A stretch of 64,000 nucleotides of DNA from Siphonodentalium dalli (Eukaryota; Mollusca; Scaphopoda; Gadilida; Siphonodentaliidae), in NCBI GenBank assembly GCA_032622095.1, contig CP136061.1, positions 11,981,287 to 12,045,286 on the forward strand. Reading direction: 5' to 3'. This document shows, in pieces, positions 35,229 through 46,990 of this stretch. The notes under the pieces were generated by a model. The model did no database searches. It was not told where the DNA came from and saw only the letters and a program-made list of their open reading frames with translations. The number at the start of each line of letters is the position of its first letter. Position 1 is the stretch's first letter. The translations under genes were made by a program, and so were the position numbers.

Positions 35229-35650
35229 TATACTAGCTGGTGGGCCCGACTTCGTCCGGGCTGTTTCCCCTCCGCGGATCTAACATCTAAATCCGTCAAA
35301 AGGCGCGATTTGACCTTGAATTGATTATTTTGAAGGTCAAGGTCAGGTCAGTGTCACGATTTGACCCGTCCAAAACACTCCCCGGACAAAAACACCCATA
35401 GGTATCAAATTTCGTCGAAACCGTCCGATTTACCCGATTTGACCTTGAATTGACAATTGAAAGGTCAATGTCAGATCGGGGTCACGATTTGACCCATCCA
35501 AAACACTCACCGGACAAATGTACCCCTAGGTATACAATTTCGTCGAAATCCGTCCGGCAGTTTTCCCGGCCATTGCTAACAAACTGACAGACAAACAGAC
35601 AAACAGACAAACAAACAAACAGGCACGACAAAATAACTTGAGAAACATAT
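35229..35650 (+). mobile_element. Short microsatellite-tailed element with AGGTCA units
   Basis: The left end TATACTAGCTGGTGGGCCCG parallels that of R1 (ATACTAGCAGGGTTACCCG), including the preceding TATA. The right end is an (ACAGACAA)n tract. The interior is a ~129-bp dimer, with GATTTGACCTTGAATTGA at 35,307 and 35,436, and contains AAGGTCAAGGTCAGGTCA half-sites. It is probably a member of the same broad class of non-autonomous elements as R1. The next 200 bp keep the same CAAGGTCA/ACCCGACGAAAA vocabulary and may be a further unit. Confidence 0.6.
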
Positions 35651-35944
35651 TCCCCGTCCCGAGTTGACCATACATAACAAATGTCACGTCGATGTCACCG
35701 CTGACGACCGAGATATCGCCCAAGGTCATTTGTGGGTACCCGTTTCAAGGTCAAAGTCACCTCAGGCGGACAAAATGACCCGACGAAAATCTTCCCCGTC
35801 CCTTGGAAGCCCTAAGTACGAAATGTCGTCTCGATATCCCCAGTTTCCATTGAGCCGTATTTATACTCGTGTATATAAACGCTCTTTAACAACGACACCG
35901 CAGATACGAACGCTCTTTAATCATTAACCCATCAATTACAACGA

Positions 35945-36075
35945 CGGTGGCCGGGCGAATGGTGAAGGAGTGCTCGGACGTTCTCAGAAGTGGTGCGATG
36001 ACACTTCCCGTGGATTTTTACCCCTAGATAGGAAGTTTGGGCTCAATCGGCGTAGCCGTGTTCGAGTCTATAAAG
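35945..36075 (+). other. tRNA-related SINE-like sequence
   Basis: GGTGGCCGGGCGAATGGTGAAGG resembles the A-box region of Leu/Ser tRNAs (GTGGCCGAGTGGTTAAGG). GTGTTCGAGTC about 110 bp downstream resembles a B box. The spacing is too long for a tRNA, so a tRNA-derived SINE or a decayed, insertion-bearing tRNA gene is more likely. Confidence 0.35.
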
Positions 36076-38727
36076 GATATACATACACATATACACACAT
36101 ATATACGGAAGTCTCAAAATATATAGGAGATATATCTATATTTGCGAATGTCTGTCTGTCTGTCAGTGTTCTATAGAAATTCACAGGGACCATCTAGATG
36201 GCAACAAATGGGTCTAACAGGGGTAACTTTTTACGAGAAAGATAATGGGACCGGTTATAATTTTCGAAAGTGACGCCGTTGTTGTCGGGGGCAGAAAAGG
36301 GGGAGGGGCAGATTTGTTTGTCGCCGATCGCCACGAAACTTACATATAATCATCCCCATGATATGAATAATCTAATGGTGTGGTTTAAAATGTCAATAGT
36401 GGCGTCGTTCGAGTCAGGGATGCACGGAAGGGGAGAGGGGCACCTAAATTGATAAAACTAATTTTAGCGCCGATTTCCAGCCAATTGATATCTATTCTTC
36501 TTCATGATACAAGGAATCTAATTCTGCGATTTAAAGACGCCAAATTGGTGTCGTTTGGATGAGAGATGGGGGGGGGGCACTAAATTTGATAAGAATGGGT
36601 TCAGTCGCAGATTGCCACCACACTTATACAAAATAATCCCCATGGTATGAGGAGTCTAATGGCGTGGCTTAAATTGACAAAAGTAGCCTCATTCGAGTTA
36701 GGGGTGCACTGAAAGGGAGAGGGGCACCAAATTGATGCACAATATTTTTAGCCCCAATTTTCACAAAATTGACACATGTTCTCATCCATGATACGAGGAA
36801 TCTAATCGTGTGTTTTAAAGACGCCATATTGGTGCTGTTTGAATGAGAGATGGGGAGGGGAGTGGTGGCCACCAAATTTGATAAAAAATTGTTTAGCCGC
36901 CGATTAGCACCAAACTTATAAATAATCATCTCCATGATATCAGGAATGTAATTGTTTGGTCTAAGGATGTCACAAGTGGGGCCATTCGAGTCAGTAGTTC
37001 ATAGAGGTGAGAGGAACACAATAAATTATAACAATATGTTTAGCGCCGATTTCCACCAGATTGATACATATTCTTCTCCGAGATACGAGGAATCTACTCG
37101 TTTGGTTTAGATACACCAAATTGGTACTGTTTTTGGTGAGAGATATGGGGACCTTAAATTTAAACGAATTTGTATACTCGCCAATTTTCACAAATTTGAT
37201 ATACATGCATCTCCATAGTGAGTCTAAGTGTGTGGTTTAATGGTGATAACAGTGGCGCTATTTGAGTCCGAAATAGGGACAGGAGGGTCACCAAAACTGA
37301 TAAAAAATATGTTTAATACCAATTACCATCAAATTCATATAAACACGTTCTTCTCAAATGATACGATGAATCAAATCGTACTGTCTGTCTTCTTTCTGTC
37401 TGTATGTATGTGTTCTCTATATAACTTAACGGAGAACAATCGAGATGGCACCAAAGCTGTCTAACACGGGTAACTTTATACGAGGAAGATAATGGTGCAT
37501 GTTTAAATTTTCTAAAGTGACGCTGTTTGTGTCAGGGGAAGAAAAGGGGGAAGGGCTGCAAAATAAAAAAATATGGTGAAATAGTTTTGTCGCCGATTTC
37601 CACCAAACGCATACATAATCACCTCCGCGATATGGCGCTGATCGAGTCAGCGTTGCAGGGGAGCATCAACAATTGATTTAATAAACTATTTTTAGCGCAG
37701 ATTACCACAAAATTTATATATTATTCTTCTCCATGATACGAGGAATATAATCGTGTGATTTAAAGACGCCAAATTGCTGCCATTTGGGTGAGAAATGGGG
37801 GGGGGTCATAACTATGATAACAATTTGTTTAGTTGCTGATTACCACAAAACCTATATATACTCATATCCAGTAAACCATGTACCCATGAGTCTAATGGAC
37901 GTGGTTTAAATATGTCAAAAGTCATGCATGAGGATGCCAAAGCTGATACAAATATATTTAGCACTAATTTCCACCAATTTCACACACGTTCTTCTCTAAT
38001 GATACGATGAATTAAATCACATTTGGTGTCGTTTGGGTCATGGATGGCGAGATGATATGCTCTATCATTGATAAGTTGGATATTCGCCGATATCCGCCTA
38101 TAAGTTATATATTGTCACCCAGGCCACCTCCATATCGTTTTAATGAGTTTTTGGCGTTCAAATTTCACAATCTCGACAATTGGTGACCAAATTAAGTCAC
38201 GTGAACAATTATATCTTCTCAACTGTCATATTTATATGGGGATGGTAATCAGGGCTTTCACATAATGAGCTAGCAAAAACAGATACATAGAAGAAGCATT
38301 AAAAGTATAGTTATCATGCTATTTAAGAGATACATATATTCTTGCAAACTGAGAGACCTCGCACCGATTGCATACTAGAATGGCTCAAGTATATACTATA
38401 ACACAACTGAGTCTGTTCCATTCAATACAGTTTCCACAAACAAATTTACTATTTGTCAAGGGATATGGAAATGTATCGAATGCCTGTTCAAAAATAGTGG
38501 TCACAATGTGCAGTCACATATAGTTTTTTCTGATATAAAAGAAAACGCAGTTAGTATATTTATTTCAATACCTCCATTTCTGGAGAAGAGTATTTACAAC
38601 AAGATTATTTACAATTTTGAACACGAGTAAGACAGCTGTGAAAAAGTATACTATACACTTATGTGACAGCATATGTGAAAGTTAGTATGCAGAATGTGCA
38701 TGCCACATTATAAGATGACGTGTGGTT

Positions 38728-39911
38728 TCAACCACGGCTGTATGTCATTGGTTTTCCTCTAATCAGTGAGCACGAGGCAAGAAGGTACGATGCAGAGAAC
38801 AGAATTATTGCGTGCTTATTGTCGAGTAGATTCTGTTGCTGTGTTGGAACATCCCCTCCCAGAATAAGTGCTTGAAGTTCTTCGTCGCTCAAGGAATCGT
38901 GCATGAACAAAAACACAGAAACTCCATAGTGGTTGAGAATTGTCTCCCAGTCGCTATTTCGTAGCGACAGAATAACACGCGAAGAGCAGTACCTAATTGC
39001 ATGGAGAAATTCGTTGATATATTGCTTACCACATGCGCAGCATGTCAGATTGTTAATGTAAGTAGTCTTATTGAGTAGCAGGGCGAGATTCCGAAGTTGA
39101 ACTGAACGGTTGGGATACTGTCTAAGAAGAGTCCATATCGACCAGGGAGTGCTGGGATCGGAATGAACTAGCCGAAACGTAGATAGTGATGGGTTGTTGT
39201 CAACGGATGATTTCCAGAATGAGCAATAGTGGTCTCGAACAGCTTTTTTGTAAATATTTTTCCATGTAGATTCTGATGGAAAATGTCCAGTTTGTACAAA
39301 GCTGTCTAGGACATTGTAGAGTTTATATTGCCGAAGAACATGAACAATGTCGGGAACAAATCCAGTATTGTGTCTATCGAACAGAGTGTATTGAAAGAAT
39401 CGCAAGAGGAAGATCTTTAGCGGTACTTGGTGTCCTTGGGGAAGGTGGATCAGATGGCCAAGGAAATTCAACTTTTTCATATGGATTTCGGACTCAAGAG
39501 GAAGGAGTCCCAACAAGCTGAGAGCGACGTCCGTTGATGTTCGTTCGGGAAGAGATTCTATATGTGTTACACAGCATCGGAAGGCTCGCTCGAGTGAGAT
39601 GCTCATAGAACGGGTATTGACTGGTGTGAACTCGCATCCATATAACGCCCTTGGAAGGACAACCGACTTCAGCATATATCCCATCGTCAGGGGAGAGCAC
39701 GATTTCAAAGGCTGCTTTCCAGCAAGGGCGAAGTAACTTTTACGCAGTTTCGTTGTTAAAACTTTCGCTCGGACGGAGTCATTTTGAAACTTGTTATGCT
39801 GAATTCCTAGGTGCACACACGAAGAAGTTTCTGATATTGGTAGATCTCCGATGAACCACTGCCTGTTGTGGGATTCGTCCTGACGCTTCGTCTCATTAAA
39901 AACGATTACTA
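38728..39911 (-). pseudogene. LINE 'E': carboxy-terminal RT fragment, 5'-truncated
   Basis: An open 362-codon frame (38,728-39,816) plus about 30 in-frame codons upstream. The upstream part reads VVIVFNETKRQ and leads into HLGIQHNKF, equivalent to the post-palm region of LINE 'B' (VMVFNEKK then HLGIPLDKY). The thumb follows (SVVLPRALYGCE), then a long connection domain and a C-x2-C-x9-H-x4-C motif near 39,000-39,045, as in LINE 'B' (C-x2-C-x9-H-x4-C). Coding similarity begins abruptly near 39,915, the usual 5' truncation of LINE insertions. It lies inside R1 copy 2. The fragment has no internal stop, so the insertion is fairly young, but without RT palm and endonuclease it cannot act alone. 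Confidence 0.85.
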
Positions 39912-40246
39912 CATGCCGTCATGGGTGATTTCCTTTCAACAATTAACTCGAACAATATTATTGTGCAATCGCTGATAGACCAGCCCGCTTTTCACCTGTG
40001 TATATATTGGTCAGTGTGCCAGTTTGATTGTCTCTAATCAGCTGTCCGTCGGTGGTCACGCACCTTGGTTATAAGCTATTATTATAAATACTAACTGGTG
40101 ATGGTAGACGTACTCTGCATGTGCATGGTACATTTGTTGCGCATGTATGTCCATATATATGTGGAAGAAATGGGATGGCACGTTTCTATGGATTCAAACT
40201 TAATGGACAATTAGTTCAATAATCTAAATCTGAGTGGACATATGTA

Positions 40247-40669
40247 CACAGGGACGGGTCTAGAGGGCCTGATTTGGAGGTGTGGGACTGTTCATCTTTG
40301 GAATTTATCGACCGACCGTGGTTATGGCCAGGTGTGAGAAATTGTTTTAATCTGAACCCTGAAAATTGCAAAATCCTAGCATCCAGCCTTAAGATTTCCA
40401 ATTGTTGGACATTTTCCAAACTTGACGCACCTCTAAGGTTGGACCATTTCCAACTGATGGCCATTTCAGTCCAATAATTTGGCCAAAAAATAAGCAAATG
40501 TTGCCTAAAGAAATCACAAATAACAAATTGTTGAAAATAAAACTACGAGAACAATTTCAACATATTGCTGTCAAATTTCCAACTATTGCCGTGTCAGGTA
40601 TGAAATTTCCAGCTTTTGATTATTTTGATTAAAGTTGGGATGAGACACCCCCATCGCCACGGCCCTATA
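40247..40669. mobile_element. hAT-like MITE, degenerate copy
   Basis: The left end CAGGGACGGGTCTAGAGGG and the interior GCAAAATCCTAGCATC, CCATTTCCAACTGATGGCCATTTCAGTCC and GGTATGAAATTTCCA match the 951-bp element at 33,891-34,841 in order. The right end GACACCCCCATCGCCACGGCCCT is a decayed terminal repeat. No clear 8-bp duplication remains. Confidence 0.7.
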
Positions 40670-41264
40670 TACATGGACATGGTGAACGCCCGAGTAAAAT
40701 TAAAAACATATTTTATTGTATAATATGCAAACGGAAAATGTGTCACATTTGATTCGCATTGTTGAAACTTATATAATTTATATAATATAATATCCAATCC
40801 GAATGATTAGACACCAATTTGTAGATGTATGCGACGAAAAGATATCAAAACTGACAATGACCATGCTTTTGGTGCGACACTCACTTCACAGGCTGTATAT
40901 GAACCCAAACAAACCATTAACAATGTTGTTTAAATATCTATAAAATTACCAATAGCAATACCTGAAAGTTTGAGTTGGATATTAATAATTTCGGCATTTC
41001 CATTTCTAAAAAGTTTCATTTCACTATATATACTGCCCAACCATATCTCTAACAGGAAGCGGCTAGATGTCTACAGGTGTACAGCAATATCATATTGCAG
41101 TTCAGTGAGAACTAAAACGAAAACTATTAACAAGTAACGGAGACACATGAATATATGCTTATCTTCGCCGGCGATGTGTAAACACTCTACCCAACCTTCG
41201 CCGGCTAATGGGTTCGCCGGGTAACGGCTTCACCGGCTATGTGTAAACGTCACCTGACATCTGA
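40670..41264. other. Non-coding part of the insertion in R1 copy 2
   Basis: AT-rich with no gene. A short GC-richer patch at 41,165-41,250 has three CGCCGGC/TCGCCGG iterations (TTCGCCGGCGATGTGTAAAC, CTTCGCCGGCTAATGG, TTCACCGGCTATGTGTAAAC). Confidence 0.45.
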
Positions 41265-41874
41265 CAAGGGTATATCTGCCCGATACAGCGGATTTTTTAG
41301 ACCAGACTCATCGACTAATATAAACAACACAAAATCTCGCTCTGTGTCGGGCACATGTATAGCTGATATACACGCGCAGCAACATTTCTTTTAAACTGAT
41401 AATATTTAGCCAATATATATAGCACCTTGAACACTATAGAGGAGCACCTGGACATTTCTTTAAAACATCTGTATCTTCATGGAGATATGATAGCCAGGTG
41501 TCCTCAAAATCTTAGTCTAACCCACTAGATTGATTGATACATCTCTATATGTAAAACCCAATTGTCGTCTAATGTGTTTATGATGTTCATGTTATAACGT
41601 CTGAAGTATACGCAGTTGTAAATAAATAAATACTTCTTTATTGGTGGAACGGATTAATCGCGATAAACAAAATGACAATCGACAACGTGAGCCACTACTT
41701 ATATTCCATAAGAATCATGTTTTGTGATGCTATTTTTAATATACAATTTATGAGAATACGTGTAACACTTTGAGCAAGCGTATTCTCTATTCCCAACAAA
41801 CATCCACAGCATGCATGCTGAGGGTTTCACATCACTTTAACCTGGGCAACGCCGGGTAACCCTGCTAGTATATC

Positions 41875-43930
41875 ATATATTGAAGCTTAATTTAAGTTGA
41901 GGGACATCTCAGTGTACCATTACGATCGAAATATGACCATATCGATGATAAATGACACAAACCGGTCTAGTCCAACTGTGGTCTTGTCTGTCCGGTTGAC
42001 CGATATATGTTCAGTTGTTCCTGTTTATTCATTTATTTCTGTTCAGTAACTCAGTTCTTGATGTATATTTTTTCATTTCACGCAAGGATAATGTATCTAT
42101 ATAGATATTAATATGAAAACAAATCACTGAGCATGCATACAGATATTACAGAAAAGCACAAACAATTAACAATTTGTCTTCTAAAATATGACACTTAATT
42201 TTCCAACATCCAAATGTACACCCACCATCTATGTCATCTCTCTACACCTACACAATTATACACCTAAACAAACTCTTCTAACAACCAGATTGGAACAGTG
42301 TGTAAACTAATTTACACTGTATTGCAATTTGCTTCTAAACTGCACGGTGAATATGTGTCAGTATCGTTAACGGGGATCCAGTTCGAAACTGCCTCCCCAT
42401 TTTCAAATAAATAAATAATAAATAACAGTTTTATATAGCGTAAAATCAACTGAAGTGTTCTATACTGTCCGCGATCGGGCCCCACCGCTTGACATGTTGA
42501 ACATAAAATACAATTGCAGACATAAGATATACGAACAACAATAAAATAGAAACACTATATGCACCTTATAAAATAGCGAACACAGATTTAGAATAACAGA
42601 ACATTATTTTAAAAGACATAATTAATTTAGTGGTGATAACTGGCTATGCTAAACACAATATTAACTGCCAAAGGGTAAAAATGGTGGACGGGAAACAATA
42701 AAATACTAATATAAATAGCAATAACAGGTTGAAATAAAATTAGTTTTTTTTAGTTTTGATAGCATTTCATGATAAAATAAAAAACAATTATCACACATAT
42801 GTATGTGACAGTGCTATTTTATATACCAAAACAGTATATGCCTTTATTACATGCTACACATGTATACAAACTAAGTTATTATACCTAAATCACTAATATA
42901 CATTTTATAGCCGCATTATCATTTCATTCCGCGTACTTGGTCCATTTCATTCCATTTCGCGCTATTCCGTTCTTTAATTTCCCGTTCCTAGTTCGGTTCC
43001 TGATCTCTATTTTGCTATTTGCTATTTCTATCTACGCCCAGTCTCTTACCCACTTAAGTCTATTATCTGTCTATGTTTGTGCCCAATATTAGATCTAACT
43101 GTCGGACACTAAGGTGTCTTAGCCAATCACAGTTAAGCTTATTTGCCACCTTTTGTCAGTTCATAATTAGCGTTCGAAGAGTGCACATCGTTCGTCTCGT
43201 TTGACATTTAGTGTCGTCGCACTTGAAATTCTTCAAATGGTTGAAGAATGTTAAAGTTAAGAAGTATAAGATGAATACTACGTTATGACATCTGACCTAT
43301 GCTTTCCAAAGGATGGTATGTAATACTTGTTATATGCTTTTACCCGTTATTATATCTTGTATTTTAATACTATTGTCTTCGTTTTGGAAGTTTAGAATTA
43401 CGTCATATTTGCAATATATATTTTCCCAATAGTTTAGGGATGTTGGAAATCGCACGCCGCGTTCGTAATCTCCCTTTTATACTAGCATGTTGGTTTTATG
43501 TCTAACTGTTAATTACAGTTAGGATTGTGTCCAATAGTTGTTTATATCGACAATAGGGAAGTTGGTTTATTGACACAATCACATTTCACATATTTATTAA
43601 TATCCATTCTGGATATATATTTTGGTAGCAACTACAATCTATGTATTTGTTCACCAGGGTCATTTTTCTCGTTGGACATCTCTGGATTGGTGTCTGATGT
43701 GTGATGTCTGATGTTTGATGTTGTTGGATGTCTAGCTGTCTGTATAGATGTGTGTGATGTCATCCATATGTGTCTTGTGATGTTGGGTTGTGTTTCCGTT
43801 GCATGAGTATCAAATAAATGCATGATGAAGACTTTTAAGGTAGGCGTAGTGTTTCAATAGACCCTGCCAGATGTTAAGACTCAGAGCCCATAAATGTTTG
43901 TGATAGCGACATGGTTCACTTAAGACCCAC
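41875..43930. other. Intergenic sequence, no gene recognised
   Basis: About 2 kb of AT-rich sequence. Visible oddities are a CATTTCATTCC / ATTCCGTTC iteration at 42,920-42,985 and a TGTCTGATGT / TGTTGGATGT iteration at 43,690-43,760, whose minus strand gives a short His/Thr/Ser-rich frame. Neither looks like a gene. Confidence 0.45.
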
Positions 43931-43959
43931 CCCTGTGCTCTACCACATGTACACATGGT

Positions 43960-44143
43960 ATGAAGGAGGAAAAATTAGCACCAGCACTGGGGTCTGATAT
44001 ATTTGTTATGTCGACACAATTACAACCTATTTGTGGTGTAAAATTTTCTAACAAAGTTTGTGTGAGGCATGAAATTTCCAATTGTTTGTCACAAATGTTT
44101 GAGGGTAGACTTTCCCAACCCCAACCCCCTGTCTCTGCGTCCC
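43960..44143. mobile_element. hAT-like MITE, right-half remnant
   Basis: GAGGCATGAAATTTCCAATTGTT, a C-rich stretch and the end CCCCCTGTCTCTGCGTCCCTG (reversed: CAGGGACGCAGAGACAGGGGG) correspond to the right half of the element at 33,891-34,841. The left half is not recognisable. Confidence 0.5.
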
Positions 44144-44674
44144 TGTCTAAGGTGATCTATGGTGATCTATGGTGCGGTGGTGGTTGATACAGATACGGTC
44201 AGTAGAATAAAATTCTCGTTATTTCTTACACGAAATAGCAATCTGTGGACGTAATTACAACTGGTTTACTAAATATACATTATATCGAGCAATCGCTCAG
44301 TTCGTTTCGTTTCCCCGCGGCTGATTCCGGATTTTTTAGATAAATAGATTACGAGGCGATTAAGCCGGAGCGTCTCAATATGACTTGATAAATTTCGTTT
44401 TCTATTAGTTTCGCATCTCGTCCGTGTAGTCTCGGTTTTCTTCCTGCGCGCGGATGTTTGCTTCGCCATGCCCCCACACAATGTCGCAAAATCAATCAAC
44501 AGAAGATTAGCTTCCGATCGAACGATAAATTACCCAGTTCGATAAACTCGCTACTTAACATCTTCCCACTCTCGTCTGTCTGCGTGTAATGGACGTTATT
44601 CATCAGAAGAGAGGTTTAGATTTCAAGACGGTAAACTGCAAACTGGTAGCTAACAGACCCGTACCATTGCGACG
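44144..44674. other. Intergenic sequence with one unassigned basic open frame
   Basis: A 76-codon minus-strand frame at 44,269-44,499 encodes a very basic peptide (MAKQTSARRKK near its start). I do not recognise it, and no splice or poly(A) context supports it. Nothing else is visible. Confidence 0.3.
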
Positions 44675-44830
44675 TTCAGCTTTTTCGCGTGGTCGGTAGC
44701 TGTTTCGCGTGGTCGGCATGATGCAGCTTTTTCGCGTGGTAGCTAACAGACCCTTTACTTTAGCGACGGTCGGCAGCTGATTCGCGTGGTCGGCAGCTGA
44801 TTCGCGTGGTCGACAGCTCTTTCCGTTGTA
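44675..44830 (+). repeat. Short tandem repeat with TTCGCGTGGTCGGCAGCTGA units
   Basis: TTCGCGTGGT(C/A)G(G/C) recurs six or seven times, spaced 20-30 bp, with AGCTG(A/T)TTCGCG between copies. A GAGAGAGA run follows at 44,870-44,882. Confidence 0.75.
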
Positions 44831-44924
44831 CCCACACTGTTTTAGATTATTCACAGTTCATACCATAAAGAGAGAGAGAGAGCAATGCTTCGAGTTGAGT
44901 CAAATATTGTGCATGTTATGAGGT

Positions 44925-45228
44925 ACGCCGTATTCCGCCCCTCTGTTAGGAGGTATTCGGTATTCCAAAAATACCGGTATTCGTACGCCGACCTTCCAAA
45001 AAATGATCATAATAATAACATAAATGAGATATTTGTCACAATAAATTCACGGTTTGACATACAGATCGTCGACCATCGTCATTTTAGGTCATTTTAGACG
45101 TGGACACTGCGGGATGACCGGCTTTCGTACGGCAATAGAAAATTTATCCATATGGCTGTTAACTGGTATTCCGTATTCCACCCTCTGTGTTAAGTGGTAT
45201 TCCGTATTCCAGGGGGTGGGGGCCTCGT
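44925..45228 (-). mobile_element. Small TIR element (GAATACGG MITE), copy 2, inverted
   Basis: GAGGTACGCCGTATTCCG, AATACCGGTATTCGTACG and the end GTATTCCGTATTCCAGGGGGTGGGGGCCTC are the reverse complement of parts of 16,737-16,972. About 110 bp of unrelated sequence (45,005-45,120) lies within it, and its left terminal repeat is missing or decayed. Confidence 0.65.
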
Positions 45229-45689
45229 TTAGATCCAACAGTGAAAGTTAGTCTTTGTTATACTGTTATTTTCATGTTATTTACTTGTACGCTTGTCTTT
45301 TGTCATTATTTGTGTAAACGTTATGCACCATTGGGATTAAATCGTATCTTATCTTATCTGCCATAGCTTCTAACGTTTAGCACAATAGTCCTAGTAATGC
45401 ATCTGGTCGTACACTTCATAACTTTATATGATCAGTTTACATGTATAAAATCAGGGTTTGTGACATCCACGTATGTCCTCATAGAACAAGACGCGAAGTT
45501 CAACTCAATGACACGGCGACGTCTGAATTGTTAGAACATACATTTCATACATTATTAGACATTCAATTCAAGCGAATGCCGTCGCTATAATTTAATTCAA
45601 GCGAACATCGTCGCTATAAGCGCTGCCGAGACACAACGTGTACATTCGCCAGATCGCATTTTCCCTCTTACGAAGTCACACGGTTGTTC

Positions 45690-46160
45690 AATGTATCGGC
45701 AAACGTCGATCAAACCAGCGGATAAAACTTATCATCTGAACTGTACTGGAATATGCCGCGCCAGTATGGGATAACTGTTGTGATTATGATGCAAAATATC
45801 TGGAAGATTTGCAATATGATGCGGCTAGAGTCGTTAAATGGTCCACAAGAAGTTGCAGTTTTTCAAAGTTGCTTGGTGGGACCATCTGGGACACACTTGA
45901 AAAACGCAGAGAGATTGGAACTTATACAATTTTATAGAATTGTGACCAAATTTACTCCTGCGTACTTATATGATTTTGAACCCCGATCTCCGGCGTCCAA
46001 TCCAATTATGATTTCAGAACAATTAATCTTAGTATTCCTTTTTGCAATATTCGTAAAACCAATCGCTGATATCCCCGACCGCGAATTTATTAAATAAATT
46101 ACCATAAAAGGCAAGACAGAGTGAATTGGTAAAATAATTCAAATTATTCTTAACTGTGGG
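45690..46160 (+). pseudogene. LINE 'F' remnant: RT carboxy-terminal region
   Basis: Joined across frames the sequence reads CR1/L2-like thumb and tail: an LEYA.PVWDNC segment (about 45,740-45,790), AARVV, then RLELIQFYRIV.KFTPAYL (about 45,910-45,970) and a decayed tail with W/NLLNKLP-like residues near 46,090. Frameshifts occur near 45,830 and 45,985 and several stops follow. The complete open frame of 114 codons at 45,753-46,097 is partly out of phase and not the true protein. Confidence 0.65.
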
Positions 46161-46179
46161 ACCGACTGAGAGACAAAGA

Positions 46180-46385
46180 GTGCACACGACAAAGCCAGAT
46201 ATATTACCGCCGAATACGTGCACACGACAAAACAGGTATGTTACCGCCGACTACGTGCACACGACAAAGCCAGGTATATTACCACCGACTACGTCTAGCC
46301 AGGTATATTACCATCGATTACGTCTAGCCAGGTGTATTACCGTCGATTACGTCTAGCCAGGTGTATTACCGTCGATTACGTCTAT
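46180..46385 (+). repeat. Tandem repeat with ATTACCGTCGATTACGT core
   Basis: Three units of about 43 bp (CGTGCACACGACAAAGCCAGGTATATTACCGCCGACTA) change into four units of about 31 bp (CGTCTAGCCAGGTGTATTACCGTCGATTA). They share the core GTATATTACC.CCGA.TACGT. Confidence 0.85.
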
Positions 46386-46428
46386 AGGCTGCAGCAACTT
46401 CAAGTATGACCTTCATCGCAATCACCTT

Positions 46429-46570
46429 ATATGTGACCCGCCATATCAAATCCAGTCGTAAGTCGGGATTTTTTTACCCTGTGCCAATGCATTCTCTTAT
46501 ATATGCGAGTCGACCATATGTCGCCTCTCATATATAAGAGAATGCATTGGTCTAACAATTTTTTACAATT
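46429..46570 (+). repeat. Left inverted repeat with internal hairpin
   Basis: Begins TGACCCGCCATATCAAATCC, continues through CAGTCGTAAGTCGGGATTT and ACCCTGTG, then a hairpin whose arms CCAATGCATTCTCTTATATA and TATATAAGAGAATGCATTGG surround GTCGACCATATGTCG. It is the reverse complement of 59,190-59,332. Confidence 0.88.
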
Positions 46571-46574
46571 TTAA

Positions 46575-46990
46575 TAATTTGTTCTTGTATTCTTTAACAA
46601 TTTTATAATTTCACCCATACAGAGCCCCAGACAAACATGAGCAGACGACACGCTTCTATATGCTTCTATTTAAGAAATGGTTGTTGATTTTGTTGCGTTC
46701 CATGGAGTATGGATGCAAGTTGGTCCGACATTTTGTTCTTGTATTCTTTAACAATTTTATAATTTCACCCATACAGAGCCCCAGACAAACATGAGCAGAC
46801 GACACTCTTCTATATGCTTCTATTTAAGAAATGGTTGTTGATTTTGTTGCGTTCCATGGAATATGGATGCAAGTTGGTCCGACATTTTGTGTGGAACGCG
46901 AAAGCGTTCCACACATGAAAATGTCGGACCAACTTGCATCCATACTCCATGGAACGCAACAAAATCAACATCCATTTCTTATATTTACAC
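46575..46990. repeat. Two direct ~154-bp units followed by an inverted arm
   Basis: GTTCTTGTATTCTTTAACAA through to GCAAGTTGGTCCGACATTTT occurs at 46,580-46,734 and again at 46,734-46,889. The sequence then turns at the palindrome TGTGGAACGCGAAAGCGTTCCACA (46,890-46,913) and returns on the other strand as AAAATGTCGGACCAACTTGC...CAAAATCAAC to about 46,985, giving a stem of about 95 bp including the turn. Non-coding. Confidence 0.9.

Larger units (their letters stand above)
36131..41874 (-). mobile_element. R1 repeat element, copy 2 (inverted, itself interrupted)
   Basis: Reverse-complement relative of 3,526-6,690. The left border has TATATCTATATTTGCGAAT followed by (GTCT)n, and the right border ends GCCGGGTAACCCTGCTAGTATA. 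The tandem-unit zone (36,240-38,050), the internal second microsatellite (37,379-37,410) and the 1.1 kb unique zone all correspond. Homology is lost at about 38,555 and resumes at about 41,265, so about 2.7 kb, including LINE 'E' and a hAT-like MITE, was inserted. Two independent copies with the same ends support R1 as a real mobile unit. Confidence 0.8.

Noticed and set aside
35945-36075. Functional tRNA-Leu/Ser gene
   Set aside because: The A-box to B-box distance is far too long and no acceptor stem can be formed.
44269-44499. Basic peptide beginning like a histone tail (MAKQTSARRKK)
   Set aside because: No histone fold follows and the length is wrong; composition alone is not evidence.
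45753-46097. 114-codon frame as a gene
   Set aside because: Parts match a LINE RT tail only when frames are changed, so it is a decayed LINE remnant.
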